From a bacterium (GTDB lineage: Bacteria; Cyanobacteriota; Vampirovibrionia; Gastranaerophilales; Gastranaerophilaceae), in assembly GCA_017482685.1 (NCBI GenBank), contig JAFUMP010000041.1, forward strand, positions 1-48,633: 48,633 bases of DNA. Reading direction: 5' to 3'. The translations under genes were made by a program, and so were the position numbers. The notes beneath the pieces were generated by a model. That model ran no database searches, was not told the DNA's origin, and saw nothing but the letters and a program-made list of their open reading frames with translations. Below, one piece after another: positions 32,222 through 40,017 of this stretch (its first letter is position 1; the number at the start of each line of letters is the position of its first letter).

Positions 32222-33970
32222 CTAAGATTTTAGATTATTTACAGCAGTTACAACTATTTCTGCAGCTTGTTCAGGAGAAATATTAGACATTTCACAAGTT
32301 TCACGAACTTTGAACTCAACAACTCCATCTGCAATGCCTTTACCTACTGTGATACGGTAAGGAAATCCGATTAAATCTGCATCTTTGAATTTAACCCCTG
32401 GACGCTCTTCACGGTCATCTAAAACAGCTTCTACACCATGTTTAATAAGCGTTTTATAGATATCTTCAGCAACTTTCATTTGTTGTTCGTCTTTTGTGCT
32501 TACAGGAATCACGACTGCGTGATATGGTGCAATTGCCAAAGGCCATTTAATACCATTTTCGTCATAATGAGCTTCAACTGCAGCAGCTGCTGTACGAGAT
32601 ATACCAATTCCGTAACAGCCCATTACATAAGGTTGTGTCTTTCCATTTTGGTCTAAATATACTGCGTTCATTGGTGCCGAATACTTTGTTCCTAATTGGA
32701 AAATATTACCAACTTCAATACCACGAGTAACTTTTAATGGCTGACCACAAGTAGGGCAAAGTTCACCAGCTTCTACAAGTCTTAGGTCAGTTACTATTTT
32801 AGGTAACTGGAGTTCAGCTCCCCAATTATAACCAACTCCGTGTTTATCGATTTGGTTAACACCGATAACGAAGTTTTTTAATTCTTTAACAGTTTCATCA
32901 GCAACAACAGTAATTGGATAGCCATTGTATTCTTTTAATCCCATTGGGCCAATAAATCCAGGTTCAGCTTTGAAACCATTTACTTCTAACATTTCGATAA
33001 TTTCACCAGCTGTAGCTATACGAATTTCAATACCACCTACTGCATTAAGAAGTTTTGTTTCTTCAACTTGTTTATCACCTCTTATAAGAGCTAATACAGG
33101 TTTTTTATCAACGATATAAACAAGAGTTTTAACGATTAGACTTGCAGGAATATTTAAAAATTCACAAAGTTCTTCGATTGTATGAGTGTTTGGTGTGTCT
33201 ATAATTTGAGCAGATGCAAAATCTCCAACAGTTTTTGCTGTAGGCAAATTAGAAACTGCGTGATTTGAATTTGCTGAATAATCGCAAGAATCACAATAGA
33301 ATACATCATTTTCACCAGCATCTGTGTCAGTGATTACCATAAATTCATGACTAACGCTTCCGCCAATTGCACCTGAATCTGATTGAACCATTTTTGTATT
33401 AAGTCCACATCTTTTGAAGATTCGTGTGTAAGCTTGTGCCATATTTTCGTATTCTTTTTCTAAGCCTTCTTGAGTTGTATCAAAAGAATAAGCATCTTTC
33501 ATAATAAATTCACGCCCACGAAGTAAACCAAAACGAGGACGAACTTCATCACGGAATTTTGATTGAATTTGATATAAGTTAACAGGCATTTGCTTGTAAG
33601 ATTTTAAACCATCACGAGCGATTGATGTAATAATTTCTTCGTGGGTTGGTCCAAGGCACATTTCTCTGTTATGTCTATCACGTAGGCGCATAAGCTCTTT
33701 TCCATATACTTCCCAACGTCCAGATTCTTCCCAAAGCTCTTTAGGTTGAACAAACGGCATAAGAAGTTCTTGAGCACCTGCATTATCCATTTCTTCACGA
33801 ACAATATTTTCAACCTTTTTTAAAACTCGCCACATTAGAGGTAAATAATTATATACGCCCGATGTGAGTTTTCTAATATATCCTGCTCTAACAAGCATTT
33901 TATGAGAGATAACTTCTGCATCAGAAGGAAACTCTCTTAATGTTTGAACGAATAATTTTGACATTTTCAT
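32222..33970 (-). CDS. proS: Prolyl-tRNA synthetase (bacterial type, with editing domain)
   Basis: Class II aminoacyl-tRNA synthetase charging tRNA-Pro; 582 aa. Motif 1 region SHKMLVRAGYIRKLTSGVYNYLPL and LLMPFVQPKELWEESGRW; motif 2 FRDEVRPRFGLLRGREFIMKDAYSFD. The YbaK-like editing insert ~230-390 includes DFASAQIIDTPNTHTIEEL and LIRGDKQVEETKLLNAVGG. Motif 3 is YGIGISRTAAAAVEAHYDENGIKWP, followed by the anticodon-binding domain (VLDDREERPGVKFKDADLIGFPYRITVGK). This is the longer ProS with the insert. RBS GAGGA. Confidence 0.97.
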   Translation of the reverse strand: MKMSKLFVQTLREFPSDAEVISHKMLVRAGYIRKLTSGVYNYLPLMWRVLKKVENIVREEMDNAGAQELLMPFVQPKELWEESGRWEVYGKELMRLRDRHNREMCLGPTHEEIITSIARDGLKSYKQMPVNLYQIQSKFRDEVRPRFGLLRGREFIMKDAYSFDTTQEGLEKEYENMAQAYTRIFKRCGLNTKMVQSDSGAIGGSVSHEFMVITDTDAGENDVFYCDSCDYSANSNHAVSNLPTAKTVGDFASAQIIDTPNTHTIEELCEFLNIPASLIVKTLVYIVDKKPVLALIRGDKQVEETKLLNAVGGIEIRIATAGEIIEMLEVNGFKAEPGFIGPMGLKEYNGYPITVVADETVKELKNFVIGVNQIDKHGVGYNWGAELQLPKIVTDLRLVEAGELCPTCGQPLKVTRGIEVGNIFQLGTKYSAPMNAVYLDQNGKTQPYVMGCYGIGISRTAAAAVEAHYDENGIKWPLAIAPYHAVVIPVSTKDEQQMKVAEDIYKTLIKHGVEAVLDDREERPGVKFKDADLIGFPYRITVGKGIADGVVEFKVRETCEMSNISPEQAAEIVVTAVNNLKS

Positions 33971-34025
33971 AATATATAATCCTCGCTTTTCAGTTTTATT
34001 CTAACATAAAAAAGAAGCAAATAAA

Positions 34026-34051
34026 AAAGACTTACATTACTGTAAGTCTTT
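34026..34051 (-). terminator. tRNA-Leu terminator (minus strand)
   Basis: AAAGACTTAC, 6-nt loop, GTAAGTCTTT, then T tract on the minus strand, 10 nt after the tRNA. Confidence 0.85.
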
Positions 34052-34061
34052 CTTATTAAAT

Positions 34062-34148
34062 TGCCCTTGGCCAGACTTGAACTGGCACCGAGGGTTGACC
34101 CCGATTGGATTTTAAGTCCAACGCGTCTACCGATTCCGCCACAAGGGC
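34062..34148 (-). tRNA. tRNA-Leu(UAA), intronless
   Basis: 87-nt class II tRNA on the minus strand. Acceptor stem GCCCTTG/CAAGGGC with discriminator A. Anticodon stem TTGGA/TCCAA with loop CTTAAAA (anticodon TAA), long variable arm CGGGGTCAACCCTCG, and T arm with GTTCAAGTC. CCA is not encoded. The group I intron that interrupts this tRNA in many Cyanobacteria is absent. Confidence 0.96.
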
Positions 34149-34214
34149 ATGTGGATTTATTTAATTTTCAATCCTTTGTGCAAAATTAAATTTACTTAAA
34201 CCTTGCGCTAGTCC

Positions 34215-34243
34215 ATATTATTATAAAAAAAATTAAAAGTCAA
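34215..34243 (-). promoter_or_regulatory. tRNA-Leu promoter
   Basis: Minus strand: TTGACT (34243-34238), 17 nt, TAATAT (34220-34215); start expected near 34208, about 60 nt before the mature tRNA. Confidence 0.6.
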
Positions 34244-34263
34244 TGAAAATCTTCTACAAAAAA

Positions 34264-34298
34264 TAAGAAGGATTATTTATAAAAAATAATCCTTCTTA
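34264..34298 (-). terminator. Terminator of the 104-aa membrane protein gene
   Basis: TAAGAAGGATTATTT / AAATAATCCTTCTTA, then ATTTTTTG on the minus strand; 15-bp stem. Confidence 0.85.
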
Positions 34299-34302
34299 CA
34301 AA

Positions 34303-34617
34303 TTAATCTTTTATCTCTATTTTTACTTTATCTGGAGAAATTCTATCTTTCATCACTTTTTTATGATAAAAATCTCCTCTTGGTTTGTAATGATGGCTAT
34401 GGTAATGACAACAATGCATAGCAGGTCTCATCATTGGCCCTTTTGCAAAAGGACAAGGTGGCATCTGAGGCTTATTTAATGCGCTAAATAAACTCAATGC
34501 ACAAAATACACCTACAAATGTGCCTAAAGCAACGGTTAAAAATTTTCTAAACCATTTAGATTGACAAAAGCATTCATGCTTCACTTCTACTTTTTCAATT
34601 TTGTTTTCATCTGACAT
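34303..34617 (-). CDS. Small membrane protein with His/Cys/Met-rich tail
   Basis: 104 aa, unrecognised. The hydrophilic N-terminus ends in HECFCQ. One membrane helix follows at ~27-47 (FLTVALGTFVGVFCALSLFSA), then a tail dense in metal-binding residues (MPPCPFAKGPMMRPAMHCCHYHSHHYKPR). It could bind copper, zinc or haem, or sense metals (inference). RBS AAAGGAGG, very strong. Lies next to the C_GCAxxG_C_C and CcdA/thioredoxin genes, all Cys-linked functions. Confidence 0.78.
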   Translation of the reverse strand: MSDENKIEKVEVKHECFCQSKWFRKFLTVALGTFVGVFCALSLFSALNKPQMPPCPFAKGPMMRPAMHCCHYHSHHYKPRGDFYHKKVMKDRISPDKVKIEIKD

Positions 34618-34701
34618 AATTATATCCTCCTTTGTTTAATATAAATTTTTACCTTTCACATTAATATAACGAATCCTATATAAATTTGTTCATTTTTAGA
34701 T

Positions 34702-34713
34702 TAAAATAATTTT
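34702..34713 (+). promoter_or_regulatory. Predicted leaderless -10 box of the C_GCAxxG_C_C gene
   Basis: TAAAAT (34702-34707) followed by AATTTT and ATG 34714, the same 12 bases as before mnmG. No clear -35 box. Confidence 0.5.
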
Positions 34714-35160
34714 ATGGGTATTTATTCAGAAAAAGCTGTTAATAATTTTAAAACAGGATATAGTTGCGCTCAATCAGTATTTTTAGCCTTTGCAGAAAAA
34801 TGCGGATTGGATGACGATACAGCTTTAAAACTATCTTCTTCTTTTGGTGGTGGCATGGGACGACTAAGAGAAGTATGCGGAGCTGTAACTTCAATGTTTG
34901 CAATAGCTGGACTTCTTAAGGGATATGCTTCTCCTGATGATGATATTGCAAAAACAAAGCATTACGAACTTATACAAAAACTTGCGGAAAAATTTAAGCA
35001 AAAATATCCTTCTATAATTTGTCGTGAGCTTTTAGAATTACCTGAGGGAGCAGACTCTCCTGTTCCGTCAAAAAGAACAGAAGAATACTATCAAACACGG
35101 CCTTGCGAAGCTTTTGTTCGTTATGCTGCTGAAATAATAGAACAAGAACTTTTAGATTAA
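34714..35160 (+). CDS. C_GCAxxG_C_C family protein
   Basis: 148 aa. The family motif is readable as Cys18 in YSCAQSVFLAF, the SSSFGGGMGRLREVCGAVTSMFAIAGLL block around Cys50, IICRELL with Cys103, and RPCEAFVRYAAEII. These conserved Cys are thought to bind a metal or cluster or act in redox. The family is widespread in anaerobes and lacks a firm function. No RBS; the -10 box is 6 nt before ATG, so probably leaderless. The 3' end overlaps ccdA by 9 nt (convergent). Confidence 0.88.
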   Translation: MGIYSEKAVNNFKTGYSCAQSVFLAFAEKCGLDDDTALKLSSSFGGGMGRLREVCGAVTSMFAIAGLLKGYASPDDDIAKTKHYELIQKLAEKFKQKYPSIICRELLELPEGADSPVPSKRTEEYYQTRPCEAFVRYAAEIIEQELLD

Positions 35161-35856
35161 TGGTGAAAAAACTTTCCAATATAAAAATATTGCAACTCCA
35201 ATTAATAAAACACCGCTCAATTTTAGCAACCACTCAGTAAATCTTACAAAGGATTGCATATTCTTTAAGCCAGATGTAAATAAGCCCGCTAAAATGAGGA
35301 TTACACCTTGACCTAAAGCAAACAAAAATAACATAAGAATCGCTAGAGAAAGATTTTTGCCGATAGCTGCAAAAGCCATTATTCCTGCTAATATAGGTGT
35401 TGAACAGGGCGTACCTGCTAAGGCAAAAGTTATTCCTAACAATATTGGGTATAAAAATATCGAATTTGTAGAATTATTTGGCATAGCTTTGATAATTGTA
35501 GGAGTATCAAAATCCAAAATCTCAAGTAGTTTTAATCCCATCACCAATAATAAAGATGCCATAATAAGGGTAAAGTATCCGCCCATAGCAGAGGCAAATA
35601 CGCTACCCGTTAAAGCACATATTATACCAATTGTCGTAAACACAATAGCCGTTCCTAATATAAAACAGCACAGTTGTAAAAACATTCTAAACGGAGTTTC
35701 TTTTGAATACCCACCAACATAGCCAACTATAAGCGGTATCATAGCCAAAGAACAAGGTGATAATGAAGCTAAAACACCACCAATAAATGAAGCAAATAAA
35801 AGCACATACCAAGTTGTTTGGTTTGTTTCAGAAAAAAGTTGAACTAAATTATCCAT
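35152..35856 (-). CDS. ccdA: CcdA/DsbD-type thiol-disulfide transmembrane protein
   Basis: 234 aa, six membrane helices. It carries electrons from cytoplasmic thioredoxin across the inner membrane. The two signature Cys are in GGVLASLSPCSLAMIPLIVGYVGG (helix 1) and FALAGTPCSTPILAGIMA (helix 4), each followed by Pro-containing loops. Its start overlaps the upstream thioredoxin-like gene by 8 nt, so the partner is encoded in the same operon. Probably reduces periplasmic disulfides. Confidence 0.93.
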   Translation of the reverse strand: MDNLVQLFSETNQTTWYVLLFASFIGGVLASLSPCSLAMIPLIVGYVGGYSKETPFRMFLQLCCFILGTAIVFTTIGIICALTGSVFASAMGGYFTLIMASLLLVMGLKLLEILDFDTPTIIKAMPNNSTNSIFLYPILLGITFALAGTPCSTPILAGIMAFAAIGKNLSLAILMLFLFALGQGVILILAGLFTSGLKNMQSFVRFTEWLLKLSGVLLIGVAIFLYWKVFSPLI

Positions 35857-36244
35857 TTAATTGTTCCTTCATATAATTTTCTAAAATCCTTGGTTGAATA
35901 TTTCCTTCTGTTTTTCTAATAACATTTCCATCATTATTTTTAAATATACAAGTAGGAACAAGCTTTACATCATATTCTTTAATCATTTGTTTTGTATTTT
36001 TATCATTATTAGTAACATCAATTTTTCTTAAAGAAATTTTATTTGCATATCCTGGATAGACTTCTTGAAAAATCTTTTCTAATTCTTGACATTCATAACA
36101 CATTGGAGATGAAAATTTTATTATTTCTGGCCCAGAAACGGCTACTGTAGGTAGAATTGCAATACTTTTATCTCTAGAGAGTCCCCAATATATTGCTAGT
36201 GGTACAAGAAAAATTAATAAAATAATAATCAAATTTTTATTCAT
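35849..36244 (-). CDS. Membrane-anchored thioredoxin-like protein
   Basis: 131 aa. N-terminal signal anchor (NLIIILLIFLVPLAIYWGL), then a thioredoxin fold facing the periplasm. It has IIKFSSPMCYECQELEKIF with active-site CYEC, IDVTNNDKNTKQMIKEYDVKLVPTCIFKN containing the cis-Pro (VPT), and the C-terminal helix. RBS AGGAG. Likely electron acceptor of the CcdA encoded behind it with an 8-nt overlap. Confidence 0.9.
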   Translation of the reverse strand: MNKNLIIILLIFLVPLAIYWGLSRDKSIAILPTVAVSGPEIIKFSSPMCYECQELEKIFQEVYPGYANKISLRKIDVTNNDKNTKQMIKEYDVKLVPTCIFKNNDGNVIRKTEGNIQPRILENYMKEQLNG

Positions 36245-36335
36245 AATAAAACTCCTATAAAAATACTAACATGGAATAATATAAAAGTTTAATATTTATT
36301 TTTAAATTCCCAAGTCGGAGAATATAAAAACAAAT

Positions 36336-36367
36336 AAGGGCGGATTTGCGCTTAGCAAATCCGCCCA
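36336..36367 (-). terminator. Palindrome GGGCGGATTTGC after ROK kinase (terminator-like repeat)
   Basis: GGGCGGATTTGC (36338-36349), 5-nt loop, GCAAATCCGCCC (36355-36366); minus-strand continuation TTATTTGTTTTT. Shares its core with the terminator at 12702. Confidence 0.65.
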
Positions 36368-36390
36368 AAGGAATTTTTACTCATAGTTTT

Positions 36391-37338
36391 TTATGAATTA
36401 ATAAGTAAGCTTGCGCCAATTACACCAGCATTATTTCCTAATTGAGCAGGTACAATTTCTACAGCTTCTTTTTGTATAGTCATTGCACGTTTCGCAATAG
36501 TTTCTCTTATTGGGTCAAATAAGATATCACCAGCAGCAGCAACACCACCACCAATAATAATTTTTTCTGGGTTTAATAAATTTACAACAGAAGTTAATCC
36601 CATGCCAATATATTCGCCCATAATCCTAAATATTTGTTTTGCAACAGGATCGCCTTCTTGAGCGGCAACTGAAACAATATAAGGTGTGATTTCAGGATTT
36701 GCAAGTTCTCTATAGCGAGTTGATTTTCCGCCTTTAATATAATCTTCTGCCATAGCTACAATACTTGGACCTGAAGCATAAGCTTCTAAACAACCTCTAT
36801 CACCGCAACCACAAAGAGGGCCACCTTCCATATTAAGTTTAATATGGCCTAATTCACCAGCAGCATTTGAAGCGCCACGAACAAGTTTACCGTTAATAAC
36901 AAGACCTGAGCCAATACCTGTTCCTACAGTAATACATACCATGTTTTGACAACCAACACCTGCACCATAGTTTAATTCACCTAATGCAGCTGTTCTTACG
37001 TCATTATCTACACGAGTTGGGATTCCAAATTCTTTTTCCATAATTTCTGCAATTGGAACATTTACCCAACCTGGAATATTTGGAGCTAATCTTACAATAC
37101 CTTTTTGACAATCAATTTGCCCAGGGAAGCCAAACCCCATGCCTTCAATATCTTTTGCTTCTAATTTTGTTTCATTAAGAAGCTCTCTAATTGCTTCTTT
37201 CATACTGTTTACAGTATATTCATAGCCCATTTCTGCACGAGTCGGTATTGAATTAGAATAAATAATTTTACCTTCATCACTCACTAAAGCGATTTTAACA
37301 TTAGTACCACCTACGTCCACACCTATTCTTTGTGCCAT
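36391..37338 (-). CDS. ROK-family glucokinase
   Basis: 315 aa. The phosphate-binding N-terminus is GVDVGGTNVKIALV; catalytic region RVDNDVRTAALGELNYGAG; VCITVGTGIGSGLVINGKLVRGASNAAGELGH. The zinc motif is PLCGCGDRGCLEAYAS (CxCGxxGCxE), and VVNLLNPEKIIIGGGVA follows. It probably phosphorylates glucose for entry into glycolysis; related substrates such as N-acetylmannosamine cannot be excluded. ATG 37338 has GGAG 8 nt upstream; the in-frame ATG at 37356 would place that RBS inside the gene. Confidence 0.92.
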   Translation of the reverse strand: MAQRIGVDVGGTNVKIALVSDEGKIIYSNSIPTRAEMGYEYTVNSMKEAIRELLNETKLEAKDIEGMGFGFPGQIDCQKGIVRLAPNIPGWVNVPIAEIMEKEFGIPTRVDNDVRTAALGELNYGAGVGCQNMVCITVGTGIGSGLVINGKLVRGASNAAGELGHIKLNMEGGPLCGCGDRGCLEAYASGPSIVAMAEDYIKGGKSTRYRELANPEITPYIVSVAAQEGDPVAKQIFRIMGEYIGMGLTSVVNLLNPEKIIIGGGVAAAGDILFDPIRETIAKRAMTIQKEAVEIVPAQLGNNAGVIGASLLINS

Positions 37339-37415
37339 AAAATTCTCCTTCCTCATTTAATCAAATAGCAGATAAATAGTACCACAAATAGGGCAATAAA
37401 TAAACACTTTTGAGT

Positions 37416-37427
37416 TATAATGAAAAC
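37416..37427 (+). promoter_or_regulatory. Predicted leaderless -10 box of bioG-bioC
   Basis: TATAAT (37416-37421), GAAAAC, ATG 37428. No Shine-Dalgarno; -35 not recognisable; no BirA-type operator seen. Confidence 0.6.
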
Positions 37428-38054
37428 ATGAAGTTTAAATGGTTATATAAAAACAATAACTCAAAAATTATACTATTCTTCAATGGTTGGGGAATGGATG
37501 ATGGTGTTGTAAAACACCTTAATCCCGAAGATTATGATGTTTTAATGTTCTATGATTATAGTACGCTCGATACTGATTTTAACTTTGAGTCATTAAATAT
37601 TTACCTTGAAAAAAATTTAATTGCTTGGTCAATGGGAGTTATGATTGGAAGTTGTTTAGCCTCCTCATTAGCCCTTTCACATAGAGAAGGAAAGAAGGTT
37701 GCAATAAACGGAACTTTAAAACCAATTGATGCAAAGTTTGGAATCCACCCAAAAATTTATGATTTAACAATAAAAGGTTTTGATGAAAAAGGAAGAGAAA
37801 AATTTATTTCATCAATGTTTGATAAAAAGTTTGAAATTAATTGTCAACGAGAAATTTCAGAGCAACTTTCGGAATTAATTGCATTAAAAAACTATCAAGC
37901 AGATGAATCTTTTAAATATAATAAAATTTTAATTAGTGATAATGATAAAATTATTCCTACAAAATCTCAAGTTGCTTTTTGGGGAAAAGAACCAAATTTA
38001 AAAGGAGGGCATTGCCCATTCTTTAATTTTACAAAATGGAGTGAACTATTATGA
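37428..38054 (+). CDS. bioG: Pimeloyl-[ACP] methyl ester esterase BioG
   Basis: 208 aa. Removes the methyl group from pimeloyl-ACP methyl ester at the end of BioC-type pimelate synthesis. Family features: KNNNSKIILFFNGWGMDD (NGWGMD), nucleophile Ser in NLIAWSMGVMIGS, Asp in ISDNDKIIP and His in LKGGHCPFFNF. This replaces the unrelated BioH of E. coli. ATG 37428 follows a -10 box by 6 nt. The stop overlaps the bioC start (ATGA), so the two enzymes acting at either end of the modified fatty-acid cycle are co-translated. Confidence 0.93.
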   Translation: MKFKWLYKNNNSKIILFFNGWGMDDGVVKHLNPEDYDVLMFYDYSTLDTDFNFESLNIYLEKNLIAWSMGVMIGSCLASSLALSHREGKKVAINGTLKPIDAKFGIHPKIYDLTIKGFDEKGREKFISSMFDKKFEINCQREISEQLSELIALKNYQADESFKYNKILISDNDKIIPTKSQVAFWGKEPNLKGGHCPFFNFTKWSELL

Positions 38055-38782
38055 TTGATAAAAATTTAGTTCATAATCGTTTTGCAAAAAATCTAAAAAA
38101 CTATGATGAAAATGCAAAAATACAAAAAAGAATGGCTGAAAGATTAATGACTTTTATTCAAAATAAACAGCCTAAAAAAATTCTAGAAATTGGTTGTGGG
38201 ACGGGGTTTCTAACAAAACTTATTGTAGAACAGCTTTATTATGACAACTTTGTTGCTATAGATATTGTAGAAGAATGTGGAGTTTTTATTAAAAACATAA
38301 ATAACAACATAAAATTTATCTCAGCTGATATTGAAAATTATTTAAAAGAAAACAGTGACAAATACGATTTAATTATTTCAAATGCATCTTTGCAATGGAT
38401 AGAAGATTTTGAAGGTATCATTAATTCATTGAAGAACGCTCTAAATCCGAATGGTGAGCTCATTTTTTCAACATTTGGAACAGAAAATTTTAGAGAAATT
38501 TATCATATTATGGGAAAAAGCCTTGAATATTATTCTATATCTGAATTAAACAAAATGTTTCCTAACAGTACAATAGAGCCCGAAATTCATATAATGGCAT
38601 TTAATAGTCCAAAAGATGTTTTAAAACACCTACAACTAACAGGAGTTAACGCTATTGAAAACATTAGCTGGACAAAAAAAGATTTAACAAAGTTCGAAAA
38701 TGGATATAAAAATCTTTGTTCAATAAAACCAACATTAACTTACAATCCAATATATATAAGAATAATATCCCCAGTTGGGTAA
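38051..38782 (+). CDS. bioC: Malonyl-[ACP] O-methyltransferase BioC
   Basis: 243 aa. Methylates malonyl-ACP so that fatty-acid enzymes can build the pimeloyl chain of biotin. VHNRFAKNLKNYDENAKIQKRMAERL is the BioC N-terminus. SAM motif I is ILEIGCGTGFLTKLI, with ISADIENYL, YDLIISNASLQWIEDFEG and the C-terminal HLQLTGVNAI. Overlaps bioG by 4 nt. bioB is at 45.8 kb; bioF, bioA and bioD are not in the window. Confidence 0.94.
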   Translation: MIDKNLVHNRFAKNLKNYDENAKIQKRMAERLMTFIQNKQPKKILEIGCGTGFLTKLIVEQLYYDNFVAIDIVEECGVFIKNINNNIKFISADIENYLKENSDKYDLIISNASLQWIEDFEGIINSLKNALNPNGELIFSTFGTENFREIYHIMGKSLEYYSISELNKMFPNSTIEPEIHIMAFNSPKDVLKHLQLTGVNAIENISWTKKDLTKFENGYKNLCSIKPTLTYNPIYIRIISPVG

Positions 38783-38844
38783 TATAACAGTATAATTTAC
38801 CATTGTAAAATATACTTACAAATTAAAACTTTGGAGAAAGTATT

Positions 38845-40017
38845 TTGGAAAGCACAAAAAAAATGCCCGAAGAAAGTGCGGATTTCGGTTCTTCTTTTGT
38901 TCATATTCTTGATATGGTATTTAACGAATGCCCCGATGGAATAGTTTACAAAGATAACACTCTTTGCTATAGAATGGCTAATTCAGCTTTTTGTAAATAT
39001 TTTGGGATAAAAAATAAAGAAAATTTCATCAATAAAAAAAATGCAGTTTTTCTTTCTCCTGAAAACCAAAAACTAATTTTTGATATCAACTGCGCAATAT
39101 TAGAAGAAAAAGCCCCATTAAGCTACATAATGAGCTTAAATAATAATCCTAATATAATATTGAGCATTACATCTAGTCCTATTTATTTAAAAAATGAGTT
39201 TTTAGGTATTATCTCTATAATAAAAGATATTACTCAAGAAGAAACTTTAAAAGAAAATTTTGTTAATAAACACTATGAATATATTGATTCTGAAAAAAAA
39301 TTACAAACACAGCGAGAAACTTTTGTTGCATCTCTTGGTCATGATTTAAAGAATCCAACAATCGCCCAAATTAGGAGTCTTGAATTATTACTAAAAGGTA
39401 GTTTTGGAGAAATAAATGCAGAACAAAGAGAATTATTAGAAATGATACTTGATTCTTGTAGGTATATGAATGGAATGCTTTCATCTCTACTTGCAACTTA
39501 TAGAAATTATGGTGGTGTAGTTAAGCTTAATTTTGAAGAATTTTCATTATTAGATTTAGTTCATGAATGCGTTTCAGAAATGATTTATGTCGCTAAAGAT
39601 AAAGGTGTAAATATAGAAATAATAAAAGAAGCTTGTTCCGAATTAGTTCAAGCAGATAGAGTACAAATAAAAAGAGTTATAATGAATCTACTTTCAAATG
39701 GAATTAAATATGCATTTCCAAATACAACTTTGAACTTACAAATATATAATATAAAAGACAACTTAGGGTTTGAATTTGAAAATGAGAGTCCTTATATTCC
39801 AGAAGAAAAACAAAAAGCAATTTTTGCACAATACGTGTCTTACGCATCAGCTCATAATGAACTAGGAATTGGCTTAGGACTTTATGCTTCTAAAAAAATT
39901 ATTGAAGGCCATAATGGAAAAATTTTTGTCGAAAGCTATAAAAACAACAGGAACTCTTTTGGTTTCAGAATTCCTGTTGTTCAGAAAAATAATCTAGAAA
40001 ATGTTATCTATTTTTAA
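38845..40017 (+). CDS. Cytoplasmic PAS-domain sensor histidine kinase
   Basis: 390 aa from TTG 38845 (GGAGAAAG 8 nt upstream; ATG 38863 is the alternative). No membrane helix. PAS domain ~20-135 (VFNECPDGIVYKDNTLCYRMANSAFCKYFG..ISIIKDITQEE), a short linker coil, then the HisKA H-box FVASLGHDLKNPTIAQIRSLELL (His166). The ATPase domain has RVIMNLLSNGIKYAFPN (N box) and ELGIGLGLYASKKIIEGHNGKI (G2); a standard DxGxG G1 box is missing, ENESPYIPEEKQKAIFAQY taking its place. No response regulator is adjacent, so it is an orphan kinase with an intracellular signal. Confidence 0.9.
   Translation: MESTKKMPEESADFGSSFVHILDMVFNECPDGIVYKDNTLCYRMANSAFCKYFGIKNKENFINKKNAVFLSPENQKLIFDINCAILEEKAPLSYIMSLNNNPNIILSITSSPIYLKNEFLGIISIIKDITQEETLKENFVNKHYEYIDSEKKLQTQRETFVASLGHDLKNPTIAQIRSLELLLKGSFGEINAEQRELLEMILDSCRYMNGMLSSLLATYRNYGGVVKLNFEEFSLLDLVHECVSEMIYVAKDKGVNIEIIKEACSELVQADRVQIKRVIMNLLSNGIKYAFPNTTLNLQIYNIKDNLGFEFENESPYIPEEKQKAIFAQYVSYASAHNELGIGLGLYASKKIIEGHNGKIFVESYKNNRNSFGFRIPVVQKNNLENVIYF

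Noticed and set aside
37381..37427. BirA operator or riboswitch upstream of bioG
   Set aside because: No dyad resembling a biotin operator and the predicted transcript starts at the ATG, leaving no leader for a riboswitch.
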